In this document: one piece after another, positions 19,284 through 27,956 of the stretch | Layout of the letters: every line of letters starts with the position of its first letter | How positions within the stretch are numbered: the first letter of the stretch is position 1 | Assembly: GCA_002292285.1 (NCBI GenBank) | Contig: DBBP01000011.1 | Span: 100,949 to 164,948, forward strand | Source of the DNA: Proteobacteria bacterium UBA981 | Lineage (GTDB): Bacteria; Pseudomonadota; Gammaproteobacteria; Ga0077536 | Direction of reading: 5' to 3' | Length of the DNA: 64,000 nucleotides | Notes under the pieces: model-generated | What the model was told of the DNA's origin: nothing | The model's database searches: none | Seen by the model: only the letters and a program-made list of their open reading frames with translations | Made by a program: the position numbers and the translations under genes

Positions 19284-20732
19284 TCAAGCCTGGCGAATAG
19301 CCTGCCACGCCGCCTCGACATGGTCACGTGTTGTATACGTTTGGCCTATACAAAGGCGCAGCGTAAATCGGCCGTCGATGAGCGTGTGACTCATGAACAG
19401 GCGCCCGGAACGATTGAGACTCTCAAGCAAAGCGCGGTTACGGGCGTCGTCACCGATTGCGCGAAAACAAACAAGGTTAAGCGAACGCGGCCGCGCGAGC
19501 TCGAAATTCGGGTCATCTTCAATCCAGCGCGCAAACTCGCTGGCCAGGGCGACGTGGTTGCGTACGAGTTGCTGTAATCCTGAAACGCCATAGCTGCGAA
19601 TTACGCACCATAACTTTAAAGCGCGAAAGCGTCGTCCAAGCGGAACTTGCCAATCGCGGTAGTCGATTGCTGCACCGCGGTCGGTCACGCTGTTGCGCAA
19701 ATACTCGGGCATGACCGATAGCGCCCGCACCAGCGGCTCGCGATCGGCCACGAAAAAACAATCACAATCGAAATTCGTCAGCATCCACTTATGTGGGTTG
19801 AAACAGTAACTGTCCGCATGTTCGAGACCGTCGTTGAGGTGGCGAAATTCCGGACACAGCGTCGCCGTCCCGGCCATCGCGGCGTCGACGTGTAACCACA
19901 TCCCGTGGACTCTGGTGATTTCTGATATTTTCGCCACCGGGTCCACGGCCAGCGAAGACGTTGTCCCGACCGAGGCGCAAACAAAAAACGGCCGCAGGCC
20001 AGCATCAATATCGGCCTCGATGGCTATGCGCAATGCGGTTACCTCAAGCGCCGAATTCTGATCCGTCGGAATTTTACGCAGTCGTTGCCGCCCAAGGCCT
20101 GAAATTGCGGCGGCCTTCTCCAGTGACGAATGAGTTTCTTCAGAACAATAGGCGATCAGATCCGCATCCGTGCCGACTTCACGCGCGCGATAATCAGTCG
20201 CGCGCTCACGTGCCGCGAGTAGCGCGCACAGGGTGGCACTTGACGCCGAATCCTGAAGGACCCCACCGCCGAGTCCGTCGGACCGAAACCGCGCCGGTAG
20301 TCCGAGCATGTCGACCAACCAGTCCAGCACATGGGTTTCGAGTTCGGTACACGCTGGGCTGGTTTGCCACAACATGCCCTGTACACCTAATCCGGCACAG
20401 AGAAGGTCGCCAAGAATTGATGGGGGGGAGGTGTTAGCAGGGAAATAGCCGAAGAAATTCGGTGACTGCCAGTGCATTAAACCCGGGACCAGGACGTCGC
20501 TGACGTCGTTCAGAATGGCATCGAACGATTCACCGACAAGGGGCGCTGAGAGTGGAAGCTGCGCGCGGATATCGCCGGGCTCGGTAGTCGGCATAACGGG
20601 GAGGTCGGCAACCCGTTCTGCGTAGTCTGCCAACCAATCGATAACAGCGTAGCCGGCACGCCGGAATTCTTCGCTCGACATATGTCGGACTGGTTCTTCG
20701 GGCTCCGCCATCTTGTCGTCCGCAGTGGTCAT
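19284..20732 (-). CDS. Pyridoxal-dependent decarboxylase, aromatic-L-amino-acid decarboxylase type
   Basis: Group II PLP-dependent decarboxylase of 482 residues. The N-terminal swap region (FRRAGYAVIDWLADYAERV), the substrate loop LPARFRSDGLGGGVLQDSAS, the PLP-phosphate region ASVGTTSSLAVDPV, the HVDAAMAG motif (PLP Asp) and the PLP-lysine in FNPHKWMLTNFDC are all in family order. Homologues decarboxylate tryptophan, tyrosine, phenylalanine or DOPA; the substrate here cannot be fixed from sequence. It has no biosynthetic partner nearby. Also called a tyrosine/DOPA decarboxylase family member in annotation; either name is provisional. Confidence 0.88.
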   Translation of the reverse strand: MTTADDKMAEPEEPVRHMSSEEFRRAGYAVIDWLADYAERVADLPVMPTTEPGDIRAQLPLSAPLVGESFDAILNDVSDVLVPGLMHWQSPNFFGYFPANTSPPSILGDLLCAGLGVQGMLWQTSPACTELETHVLDWLVDMLGLPARFRSDGLGGGVLQDSASSATLCALLAARERATDYRAREVGTDADLIAYCSEETHSSLEKAAAISGLGRQRLRKIPTDQNSALEVTALRIAIEADIDAGLRPFFVCASVGTTSSLAVDPVAKISEITRVHGMWLHVDAAMAGTATLCPEFRHLNDGLEHADSYCFNPHKWMLTNFDCDCFFVADREPLVRALSVMPEYLRNSVTDRGAAIDYRDWQVPLGRRFRALKLWCVIRSYGVSGLQQLVRNHVALASEFARWIEDDPNFELARPRSLNLVCFRAIGDDARNRALLESLNRSGRLFMSHTLIDGRFTLRLCIGQTYTTRDHVEAAWQAIRQA

Positions 20733-20790
20733 GCTGGATTATCAGGCCGACGATATACGCCGACCCGATAGTCACCGGTTGAAGTGACGC

Positions 20791-21276
20791 CTACAAGTTG
20801 CTGAGGATGTTCTCGGCAGAACTTTCTTTGACGTCTGAAGCTGCTGCTTCGCAGTGCAACTGCGACACGACGCCGTCGTCGACGACGATTGCAAAACGTG
20901 ACGCGCGAGTGCCCATGCCGAAGCCGCTGGCATCGAGCTCAAGTCCGAGGGCCTGAGCGTAAGCGGCGTTACCATCGGCAAGCAGCGTGACCTTATCACC
21001 AGCGCCCTGATCTTTAGCCCACGCTCCCATGACAAACACGTCATTGACCGACAAACAGGCAATGGTGTCGACGCCTTTCCCTTTAAGGGCATCTGCGTTC
21101 TCGATAAAGCCCGGCAGGTGCTTGGCGGAGCAGGCTGGTGTAAACGCGCCAGGTACTGCAAACAAAACGACCTTTTTGCCTTTGAACAGCTCGTCGCTGG
21201 TCACGCCGCCGGGACCCTCTGCCGTCATGACACCGAATGCACCTTCAGGCATTTTTTCACCAACTTTTATAGTCAC
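20791..21276 (-). CDS. Peroxiredoxin, Prx5 type
   Basis: Thiol peroxidase of 161 residues reducing hydrogen peroxide and organic peroxides. The peroxidatic Cys is in VPGAFTPACSAKHLPGF, the Prx5/hybrid pattern, with TRASRFAIVVDDGVV further on. There is no fused glutaredoxin domain. I chose the GTG that opens TIKVGEKMP because GGAGG is five bases upstream; a reading frame ten codons longer exists but its first residues are not conserved-looking. A second Cys near the C terminus (QLHCEAAA) could be the resolving cysteine. Confidence 0.92.
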   Translation of the reverse strand: MTIKVGEKMPEGAFGVMTAEGPGGVTSDELFKGKKVVLFAVPGAFTPACSAKHLPGFIENADALKGKGVDTIACLSVNDVFVMGAWAKDQGAGDKVTLLADGNAAYAQALGLELDASGFGMGTRASRFAIVVDDGVVSQLHCEAAASDVKESSAENILSNL

Positions 21277-21431
21277 GTGGACCTCCGCATGGATTAAATT
21301 CAACAACCGCGCATTGTGCCACTCGCGTGGCGGCTATGGTAGCGCCGCAGACCGCTGTGCTCGGCGTTCGGGTTCTGCCAGAGTGCGGCACGCATGTTCG
21401 CCCTGTTTGGACAAACGCGCACCAATAACTC

Positions 21432-22610
21432 CTACCCGATCGCCTGCTCGATATCGCAGAGCAGATCATTCGGATCCTCCAGCCCGACCGAGAGCCGCAG
21501 AAGCCCTTCGCCAACATTCATGCTTTCGCGATCTTCAGCGCTCAGACGCCCGTGCGTGGTGGTTGCCGGATGCGTCACGATACTTTTCGCATCGCCCAGA
21601 TTGGCCGTAATTGAGAACAGACGCAGGTTATCAACGATTCTCCATGCGGCAGCGCGGTCGGCAACGTCAAAACTGACAATGCCGCCGAAATCGCTTTGCT
21701 GCGCGCGCGCCAGCGCGTATTGGGGATGCGACTCGAGCCCTGGATAATAAACCCGCCGCACTGCCGGGTGCTCATCCAGCCAACGAGCGACGACTGTGGC
21801 CGAGCGGCTATGCCTTTCCATGCGGATTTGCAGGGTTTCCAGCCCCTTTAGAAAAACCCACGCATTGAATGGACTCATTGTCGGCCCAGCACTGCGCAAA
21901 AAAGGAACCAATCGCTCTTCCATCAGCGCACTGCTACCGACCAGTGCGCCACCGAGGCAGCGTCCCTGCCCGTCGAGGTATTTCGTTGCGGAGTGCACGA
22001 CGACATCGGCTCCGAATTCCAAGGGCCGTTGCAGTACCGGAGTACAAAAACAGTTGTCGACGACCAGCTGAGCCCCATGCTGATGGGCCAGATCAGCGAG
22101 AGCCTGCAGGTCCGCGACGTCGGTCAGCGGATTTGACGGCGTTTCCAGAAACAACATCCGGGTGCGTGATGTCATGGCGCGTTCCCAGGCATCCAGATTG
22201 GTCATATCAACGAGTGTTGTGACGATGCCAAACTTACTCAATACGTTCTTGAACAAATTCACCGTCGTACCAAAAACGCTGCGCGAAGCAACGATCTCGT
22301 CACCGCTCACCAGAGTCGCCATCACCAGACTCAGAATTGCACTCATCCCCGACGATGTGCCGATCGCTCGTTCGCCACCTTCCATCGCCGCCAGGCGTTG
22401 CTCGAAGCCACGCACGGTCGGATTGGTGAAGCGACTGTAAACGTTGCCCTCTTCGTCACCCGAAAATCGAGCCGCAGCCTGAGCTGCTGACTCAAAGCAA
22501 AAACTTGAGCTCAGAAACAGCGCTTCGCTCTGCTCCAGTTCGCTTGTCTGATATTGGCCTGCCCGACATGCCAGGGTGGCAAGGGCCAGTTCTTCGGGTA
22601 TGTCCGTCAT
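21432..22610 (-). CDS. metZ: O-succinylhomoserine sulfhydrylase
   Basis: Cys/Met-metabolism PLP enzyme of about 392 residues. It makes homocysteine directly from O-succinylhomoserine and sulfide. The PLP-lysine is in VVHSATKYLDGQGR, and SSGMSAIL and DNCFCTPVLQRPL fit the family. The MetZ assignment over MetB rests on overall resemblance and on the purF-metZ neighbourhood known in Pseudomonas. The ATG at 22610 has GAGA six bases upstream; ATG 22622 is four codons earlier. Regulation: a promoter, SAM-II-like aptamer and hairpin with U run lie directly upstream, so S-adenosylmethionine probably represses it. Confidence 0.9.
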   Translation of the reverse strand: MTDIPEELALATLACRAGQYQTSELEQSEALFLSSSFCFESAAQAAARFSGDEEGNVYSRFTNPTVRGFEQRLAAMEGGERAIGTSSGMSAILSLVMATLVSGDEIVASRSVFGTTVNLFKNVLSKFGIVTTLVDMTNLDAWERAMTSRTRMLFLETPSNPLTDVADLQALADLAHQHGAQLVVDNCFCTPVLQRPLEFGADVVVHSATKYLDGQGRCLGGALVGSSALMEERLVPFLRSAGPTMSPFNAWVFLKGLETLQIRMERHSRSATVVARWLDEHPAVRRVYYPGLESHPQYALARAQQSDFGGIVSFDVADRAAAWRIVDNLRLFSITANLGDAKSIVTHPATTTHGRLSAEDRESMNVGEGLLRLSVGLEDPNDLLCDIEQAIG

Positions 22611-22654
22611 CGCATTTCTCAACCACAGTCGTGTGCTAATAGCTTGCGGCGGTC

Positions 22655-22697
22655 GAAAAAAAACCCGCGATTGGAGGATCCAAAGCAGGTTTGGATC
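22655..22697 (-). terminator. Hairpin plus T8 in the metZ leader (likely riboswitch expression platform)
   Basis: On the minus strand a perfect 8-bp inverted repeat, GATCCAAA with TTTGGATC (loop CCTGC, 22697 to 22677), starts right after the aptamer block and is followed by CTCCAATCGCGGG and eight T (22663-22656). GCGAT just upstream can also pair with ATCGC near the T run, giving a longer bulged stem. It ends about 45 bases before the metZ start. The layout fits a riboswitch terminator; the pairing partner switched by SAM was not worked out. Confidence 0.7.
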
Positions 22698-22750
22698 GCT
22701 TTAGCCGTTTTTTTATAGCGCCCGCAAGCTGAATTCAAATCGGCGCGTTT
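22698..22750 (-). promoter_or_regulatory. SAM-II-like riboswitch aptamer upstream of metZ
   Basis: Read on the minus strand, the block holds in order: P1 strand CGCGCC, then GATTTG, then GCTTGC, then the P1 partner GGCGC, then TATAAA and finally GGCTAAAGC. These are the conserved segments of the SAM-II (metA/SAM-alpha) class, in the same order and with similar spacing, as I remember the consensus. P1 pairs GCGCC with GGCGC. It lies 15 bases downstream of a promoter and upstream of a methionine gene in the right orientation. SAM-V shares the core and is the main alternative. The pseudoknot P2 pairing was not fully resolved by eye. Confidence 0.78.
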
Positions 22751-22761
22751 CAACATCGCGC

Positions 22762-22790
22762 AGGTTAGCTATCGCGAACCGACGTGTCAA
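22762..22790 (-). promoter_or_regulatory. Sigma-70-type promoter for metZ
   Basis: On the minus strand a perfect -35 TTGACA (22790-22785), 17-base spacer and -10-like TAACCT (22767-22762). Predicted start near 22755, just before the SAM-II-like block. The -10 matches only three or so consensus bases, but the perfect -35, exact spacing and position support it. Confidence 0.65.
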
Positions 22791-22942
22791 CGATTTCGAT
22801 AACCCCACAACTAGTCGGTAGCGGTTTGGTGCTAATAGATCTGATCCGTGCCTCGTATCAGCAATGCTGAGGTTGGCTGTCTGGCAAGTGTGGACGGCCT
22901 TGGTGGCTGGGCTGTGTGGCTAAATAAAATGCGGTCGCGTTT

Positions 22943-24472
22943 TCAGATGTCGATGGACACTTCATCGGAGGTGTAGATCTCTCCCTCCGAATCATCGTTT
23001 GCGAGGTGTCCTTCCCTGGCGTCATCGGCGCGCAGGCTACTGATGCGTTTCAGGTAAACTTCGCTGACGTCGCCAGTGACATACTGACCGCTGAAGCAGG
23101 ATTGTTCGAACGCGGTGATCGATTCGTTCCCCCGCCGGGCCGCCTCAACGAGATCATCGAGATCCTGGTAAATCAGGTCGTCCGCACCAATTTCCTTACA
23201 AATTTCTTCGACCGAGCGATTGCAGGCAATAAGCTCTGAACTGGTTGGCATATCGATACCGTAGACGTTCGGGTATCTGACCGGCGGCGCGGCTGAGGCG
23301 AAATAGACCTTCTTCGCCCCGGCCTCGCGCGCCATTTCGATAATCTGTCCGGACGTCGTGCCTCTGACAATTGAATCGTCGACGAGGAGAACATTCTTGC
23401 CCTCGAATTCGAGATCAATTGCGTTTAACTTTTGACGCACTGATTTACGCCGCAAGGCCTGCCCGGGCATGATGAATGTGCGCGGGATATAGCGGTTTTT
23501 GATGAACCCTTCGCGATACTTAACATCTAACGCGTTAGATAGCTCCAGAGCGGCAGTACGCGCCGTATCAGGAATCGGAATGACGACATCGATCTCGTGG
23601 TGTTGCCATTCCTGTGCGATCTTCGCTGCCAGGGTTTCGCCCATTCGCATGCGCGCTTTATGCACGGATATGCCGTCAATAATCGAGTCGGGACGAGCAA
23701 AGTAAACATGCTCAAATATGCACGGGGAAAATGGTTTACTTTCCGCGCACTGCTGAGTGTGAAGCTGCCCTTCCTTACTAATGAATATAACTTCACCCGG
23801 AGCGATATCGCGAACCAACTCGAAGCCAAGTGCATCGACCGCGACAGATTCGGAAGCGACCATGTATTCGTCGCCATCAGCGGTACTACGCTTTCCGAAG
23901 ACGATGGGTCGAATCCCGTAACTGTCTCGAAAGGCGACAATTCCAACGCCGGTAATCATCGCCACGACCGCAAAGCCACCGCTGCAACGTGCATAGACGC
24001 GCCGCACTGCAGAGAAGATATCGTTCGCGTCGATGCGCAATTTACCTAGCCGTTGCAACTCGTGGGCGAAAACATTCAGGAGCACTTCGGAATCGGATTC
24101 GGTGTTGATATGTCGTAGTTCGTCTTCAAACAATTCCTGTTTCAGCTGTGCTGAATTAGTCAGGTTGCCGTTATGCGCAAGGGTGATGCCGTACGGAGAA
24201 TTAACGTAGAACGGCTGCGCTTCGGCGTTCGAGGAAACCCCGGCCGTCGGATAGCGCACGTGGCCGATCCCCATTCGTCCGCGCAGGTTGAGCATGTGCC
24301 GAGTGTGAAACACGTCGCGCACCAAACCATTTGATTTGCGCAAAAAAAGTCGGCCGTTGTCGTACGTTGCAATTCCCGCTGCGTCCTGGCCGCGATGCTG
24401 GAGTACAGTCAGGCCATCGGAGATCAACTGATTGACCGACGATTTGGCAGCGATTCCTATAATTCCACACAC
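22943..24472 (-). CDS. purF: Amidophosphoribosyltransferase
   Basis: First committed enzyme of purine synthesis, 509 residues; makes phosphoribosylamine from PRPP and glutamine. The N-terminal nucleophile Cys2 (MCGIIGIA) starts the Ntn glutaminase domain, with YPTAG and AHNGNLTN following. The C-terminal phosphoribosyltransferase part has the PRPP loop VLLVDDSIVRGTTS and ASAAPPVRYPNVYGIDMPT. It follows cvpA by 15 bases, the common cvpA-purF pair. The 320 bases downstream hold the metZ regulatory region; I saw no purF terminator there. Confidence 0.97.
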   Translation of the reverse strand: MCGIIGIAAKSSVNQLISDGLTVLQHRGQDAAGIATYDNGRLFLRKSNGLVRDVFHTRHMLNLRGRMGIGHVRYPTAGVSSNAEAQPFYVNSPYGITLAHNGNLTNSAQLKQELFEDELRHINTESDSEVLLNVFAHELQRLGKLRIDANDIFSAVRRVYARCSGGFAVVAMITGVGIVAFRDSYGIRPIVFGKRSTADGDEYMVASESVAVDALGFELVRDIAPGEVIFISKEGQLHTQQCAESKPFSPCIFEHVYFARPDSIIDGISVHKARMRMGETLAAKIAQEWQHHEIDVVIPIPDTARTAALELSNALDVKYREGFIKNRYIPRTFIMPGQALRRKSVRQKLNAIDLEFEGKNVLLVDDSIVRGTTSGQIIEMAREAGAKKVYFASAAPPVRYPNVYGIDMPTSSELIACNRSVEEICKEIGADDLIYQDLDDLVEAARRGNESITAFEQSCFSGQYVTGDVSEVYLKRISSLRADDAREGHLANDDSEGEIYTSDEVSIDI

Positions 24473-24487
24473 GATGGGCGACCCGTT

Positions 24488-24976
24488 TTAGAAGCTGAAG
24501 TATTTCGCCAAATCCGGCGGAATCCAGTTGAGAACATACAAGGCCGCCGTTTCGAATGGCGCCAATAGTTGTGAAGTTTGCCACCACGCCTCGCCGGGAA
24601 TAGTGGTTAATCCCGCAGCGAGCACTGCAATAATGACGATCGCAGCCCCGCGCGCCAGGCCGAACAAAGCACCGAGCATACGATCAGTACCACTTAGTCC
24701 GGTCTTCTCCATAAATTGACTAATAAGATGGTTAACTAATCCGGCAGCCATCAAGGTAAGGATTAGCACGCCTATAAACGCCAAAACGATGCGCGCGGTA
24801 GGGATAGTAATGTAGGGTTCCAGCAAGACACTGGCGCTAGCGCCGAAGGTCGACGCCACCCAAAATGCGGCCACCCACGCCAGTAGCGACAAGACCTCGC
24901 GAACGAAACCTCTAAACACGCTGATTAGCACGGATATCAGGATAATGCAGGCGATCGTGATGTCGGCCCAGTTCAT
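24488..24976 (-). CDS. cvpA: CvpA family membrane protein
   Basis: A 162-residue inner-membrane protein with about four hydrophobic segments (near 8-26, 29-48, 64-85, 105-125). The family is named for a role in colicin V production in E. coli and is linked to envelope homeostasis and bile resistance in other work; mechanism unknown. NWADITIACIILISVLISVFRGFVREVLSLLAW is typical of the family. It sits between the SPOR protein and purF in a conserved cluster. Confidence 0.9.
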   Translation of the reverse strand: MNWADITIACIILISVLISVFRGFVREVLSLLAWVAAFWVASTFGASASVLLEPYITIPTARIVLAFIGVLILTLMAAGLVNHLISQFMEKTGLSGTDRMLGALFGLARGAAIVIIAVLAAGLTTIPGEAWWQTSQLLAPFETAALYVLNWIPPDLAKYFSF

Positions 24977-25053
24977 GGCGAGTCCGCTGCCTGAGACGCC
25001 CGCGAGTGTAGCATCATGAGTTATGCCGCTGTAGCGTTGTTGCGATGAGAGCG

Positions 25054-25665
25054 TTATTGATAGCGCAGTAACATGCCCTTAAGGGCAAATTTCTGCTGCA
25101 GCTGTAGCAAAACTTTTTCGGCCTCGTCGCGCCGAATCTGCGGGCCGACGCGGACCTTAAATTCGGTGGCGTCTGCCCCCGCCTGCCGCTGCAGGTACGC
25201 GGGATAACCGTCCGCTCGAAGTTTTTCGATCAAACGTTTGGCGTTCGCGTCGTTTGCGAAACTGCCGAGTTGCACAGTCCATGCCGCCACGCCCGCGCGC
25301 GGTGATGGCACGGTGATTTTTTCCATGGACGGCTCCGCGGCTGGCGTGCTGTCGGTGGCCATTGCTGCGCTTTGGGCTTTCGTAACGTCTGTGTCGCTGT
25401 TGAGCGGTGCTGGCTCTGGAACTGATTCCGGTGGTCGCGGCGGCGTCACATTCGCACGGCTGCGTTGCTCCAACGCGTCAATGTCGGATTCGCTCAGTGG
25501 TACGACCCGCGATGAGAAGTTCGTTTGTGGCAGCGGCGGAATCGAAGGAACTTCCGGCAACTCACGTTCAACCGAAGAATTGTCCAGAAAAAGAGGAATG
25601 AAGATCACCCCAACCATCACCAGCACCGCCGCACCGACAACACGTTGCCTAAGTTGGCGGTCCAC
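25054..25665 (-). CDS. dedD: SPOR-domain cell-division protein (DedD-like)
   Basis: A 203-residue bitopic protein: short cytoplasmic N terminus, transmembrane segment at about 9-27 (VVGAAVLVMVGVIFIPLFL), a proline-rich periplasmic linker, then a SPOR domain at about 127-203 (AWTVQLGSFANDANAKRLIEKLRADGYPAYLQ). SPOR domains bind denuded glycan strands at the division septum. The stop/start overlap with folC (folC ends at 25665, the first base of this gene's start) indicates coupling. DedD is the positional and architectural match in gammaproteobacteria. Confidence 0.88.
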   Translation of the reverse strand: MDRQLRQRVVGAAVLVMVGVIFIPLFLDNSSVERELPEVPSIPPLPQTNFSSRVVPLSESDIDALEQRSRANVTPPRPPESVPEPAPLNSDTDVTKAQSAAMATDSTPAAEPSMEKITVPSPRAGVAAWTVQLGSFANDANAKRLIEKLRADGYPAYLQRQAGADATEFKVRVGPQIRRDEAEKVLLQLQQKFALKGMLLRYQ

Positions 25666-26999
25666 TAGTCAAGTTCCTTCAGTTGAGTATCGAGTACGCG
25701 CAGCATCTCACCAACGGTGAGACAAGAACCGATGGCCAAGATTCTATCGCCGCTATCGGCGCTCGCAAGTACGCCAGCATGAGCCTGTTCCACCGAAGCG
25801 TATGCGTTAACTTCGGCGCCACGCTCGAGGGTCGCCAAGCACTCACGCAATGTTTTTGCTGGCGCCCCGTTTGCCGCCGGCAGGTCGGCAAAGTGCCAGC
25901 TATCTATCTTGCCGAGCAAGGGGCGTAGGTACTCGCGGTGATTCTTCGTATTGAGCATGCCGATAATAGCGTGTGTGCGAGGCGCGTTCGGCATGGAATT
26001 CAGCGTCGCGACGAATATTTCAGCCGCTTGCGGATTGTGTGCGACGTCCATGACATATTCGTAACGGTTGCTCACACAATGAAAGCGCCCAAGTAAAGCA
26101 ACATCGCGCAGCCCGGCATGCAGATGGGCTTCCTCTACAGGATGGCGCGCGGCAAGCAGGCGCACGACTTTCAGGACCCCGGCAGCGTTGCGCAATTGAT
26201 GCGTCCCATTCAGCGCCGGGAGCGGGAGACCGGCGTAGATCTCGTCTTGCGACCACCAGGTCCAACATTCGCCGTCCTGCTCGTAGGCGTACTCGACGCC
26301 AAGCAGGTGCAAATCAGCACCAAGGGTTCGCGCAGTATGCGAGATCGAATCTGGTGCGGCGTGATCCGAGCAAACCACCGGGCGGGAAGCGCGCATGATC
26401 CCTGCCTTTTCGCTGCCAATCTGTTCACGTGTTTCTCCTAGCCAGTCTTCGTGGTCCAGGCCAATAGCAGCAATCAAGGCAACGTCCGAATCGACGATAT
26501 TAACTGCATCCAAACGCCCGCCTAAACCGACCTCCAGGATCGCGACATCAAGTTCGGCATGTTCGAACAGTAGTAGTGCAGCTAAAGTCGCGAACTCGAA
26601 ATACGTCAGCGCAACATCGCCCCGCGCCTGCTCAACCGAGGCGAACGCCGCGCAAATTGATCGATCGTCGAGCGCCAGACCACCGATGTGCATGCGTTCG
26701 TTGTAGTTACTCAAGTGGGGTGAAGTGTAGGCGCCGACCCGATAGCCGGCGGCGAGCCAAATTGCCTGTAACAAAGCAACACTCGAGCCTTTACCGTTGG
26801 TACCGGCAACGGTGACTACGGTCGGCGCGGGCCTGGTAAGGTCGAGCTTTGCAGCAACCGTTCGGCAGCGCTCAAGCCCAAGGTCAATCGTCTTTCCGGA
26901 ACCCGACTCAAGCCAGTCCAACCACTCACGCAGCGGCGAATCAGCGCGCGGTACAGCGTCTTCATGATATGTCACGATTTCCGCTTCCCGAGTTACCAA
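25665..26999 (-). CDS. folC: Bifunctional folylpolyglutamate synthase/dihydrofolate synthase
   Basis: Mur-ligase-superfamily enzyme of up to 444 residues adding glutamate to dihydropteroate and to folates. The ATP loop VTVAGTNGKGSSVALLQ is near residue 61, followed by SPHLSNYNERM, and the C-terminal ligase domain includes MDVAHNPQAAEI. The first in-frame start is TTG 26999; a GTG eight codons later (26975) gives an N terminus closer to E. coli FolC, so the start is uncertain. It follows accD by 18 bases and overlaps the SPOR gene by one base. Confidence 0.93.
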   Translation of the reverse strand: MVTREAEIVTYHEDAVPRADSPLREWLDWLESGSGKTIDLGLERCRTVAAKLDLTRPAPTVVTVAGTNGKGSSVALLQAIWLAAGYRVGAYTSPHLSNYNERMHIGGLALDDRSICAAFASVEQARGDVALTYFEFATLAALLLFEHAELDVAILEVGLGGRLDAVNIVDSDVALIAAIGLDHEDWLGETREQIGSEKAGIMRASRPVVCSDHAAPDSISHTARTLGADLHLLGVEYAYEQDGECWTWWSQDEIYAGLPLPALNGTHQLRNAAGVLKVVRLLAARHPVEEAHLHAGLRDVALLGRFHCVSNRYEYVMDVAHNPQAAEIFVATLNSMPNAPRTHAIIGMLNTKNHREYLRPLLGKIDSWHFADLPAANGAPAKTLRECLATLERGAEVNAYASVEQAHAGVLASADSGDRILAIGSCLTVGEMLRVLDTQLKELD

Positions 27000-27017
27000 G
27001 AGTCTGTCCTGCTCAAC

Positions 27018-27920
27018 TCACTCGTCGTCGCCACTTGCGACGAGCTCTGCGGTGGCTGCGGCGCGCGCTGGTCGGTGTGCCAGCACGCCAAGCAAAGAAC
27101 TAATCGTGCTCGCCATTTCGCGGCGGTCGACGATCATGTCGACGGCACCGTGCTCGAGAAGAAACTCACTGCGCTGGAAACCCTCGGGTAAAACTTGCCG
27201 GACGGTTTGTTCGATGACGCGCGGGCCTGCGAATCCGATCAACGCACCCGGTTCGGCAATGATCACATCGCCGAGCGAGCCGAGACTGGCCGATACACCG
27301 CCCATGGTCGGATCGGTCAACACCACGATATAGGGCAAATGCTGTTCGCGCATCTGCGCGATTGCAGAACTGGTTTTCGCCATTTGCATCAGGGAGACCA
27401 GTGCTTCCTGCATGCGCGCACCACCGCTGGCGCAAAAACATACAAAAGGCAGGCGTGCCTCAAGGCACCGCCCGACAGCCCGCACGAAACGTTCGCCAAC
27501 AACTGAGCCCATCGACCCGCCAAGAAAACCGAACTCGAAAGCTGCGGCGACCACGGGCATGCCATCCACCGTGCCTTGCATGACGACGAGCGCATCAGTT
27601 TCCTGGGTCGTTTTCTGGGCGCTGGTAATTCGGTCACGATAGCGCTTGCTGTCCTTGAACTTCAAAAAATCAAGCGGCGTAACTTCAGTCGCAAATTCCT
27701 CCTCACTGCCATCGTCCAGGAATTTAGCGAGGCGGCGTCGCGCATCGATACGCATGTGATGACCGCATTTGATGCACACGTCGTAGTTGCGCTCCAACTC
27801 TGCACGATAGAGTACGGCTTTACACTCTGAACAACTCGTCCATAGCCCCTCAGGGATCGAACGTTTGGTCGCGCCATCAGTACGTATGCTGGTTGGCAGA
27901 AGTTTCTTAAACCAATTCAA
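27018..27920 (-). CDS. accD: Acetyl-CoA carboxylase carboxyltransferase subunit beta
   Basis: Beta subunit of the carboxyltransferase that forms malonyl-CoA with AccA; 300 residues. The N-terminal four-Cys zinc finger (WTSCSECKAVLYRAEL, then VCIKCGHHMRID) is intact, and the crotonase-like core contains FCASGGARMQEALVSLMQMAK and TDPTMGGVSASL. An acidic tail ends the protein. It follows trpA by 36 bases and precedes folC, as in many gammaproteobacteria. Confidence 0.97.
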   Translation of the reverse strand: MNWFKKLLPTSIRTDGATKRSIPEGLWTSCSECKAVLYRAELERNYDVCIKCGHHMRIDARRRLAKFLDDGSEEEFATEVTPLDFLKFKDSKRYRDRITSAQKTTQETDALVVMQGTVDGMPVVAAAFEFGFLGGSMGSVVGERFVRAVGRCLEARLPFVCFCASGGARMQEALVSLMQMAKTSSAIAQMREQHLPYIVVLTDPTMGGVSASLGSLGDVIIAEPGALIGFAGPRVIEQTVRQVLPEGFQRSEFLLEHGAVDMIVDRREMASTISSLLGVLAHRPARAAATAELVASGDDE

Positions 27921-27956
27921 TGCAAGGATCCTGTGCTCGAGATAATGCCGGGTCGG

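Noticed and set aside
22750..22942. Possible purF terminator in the metZ upstream region (TCGCG/CGCGA repeat)
   Set aside because: Short stem without T run, and it overlaps the metZ promoter spacer; no support for termination.
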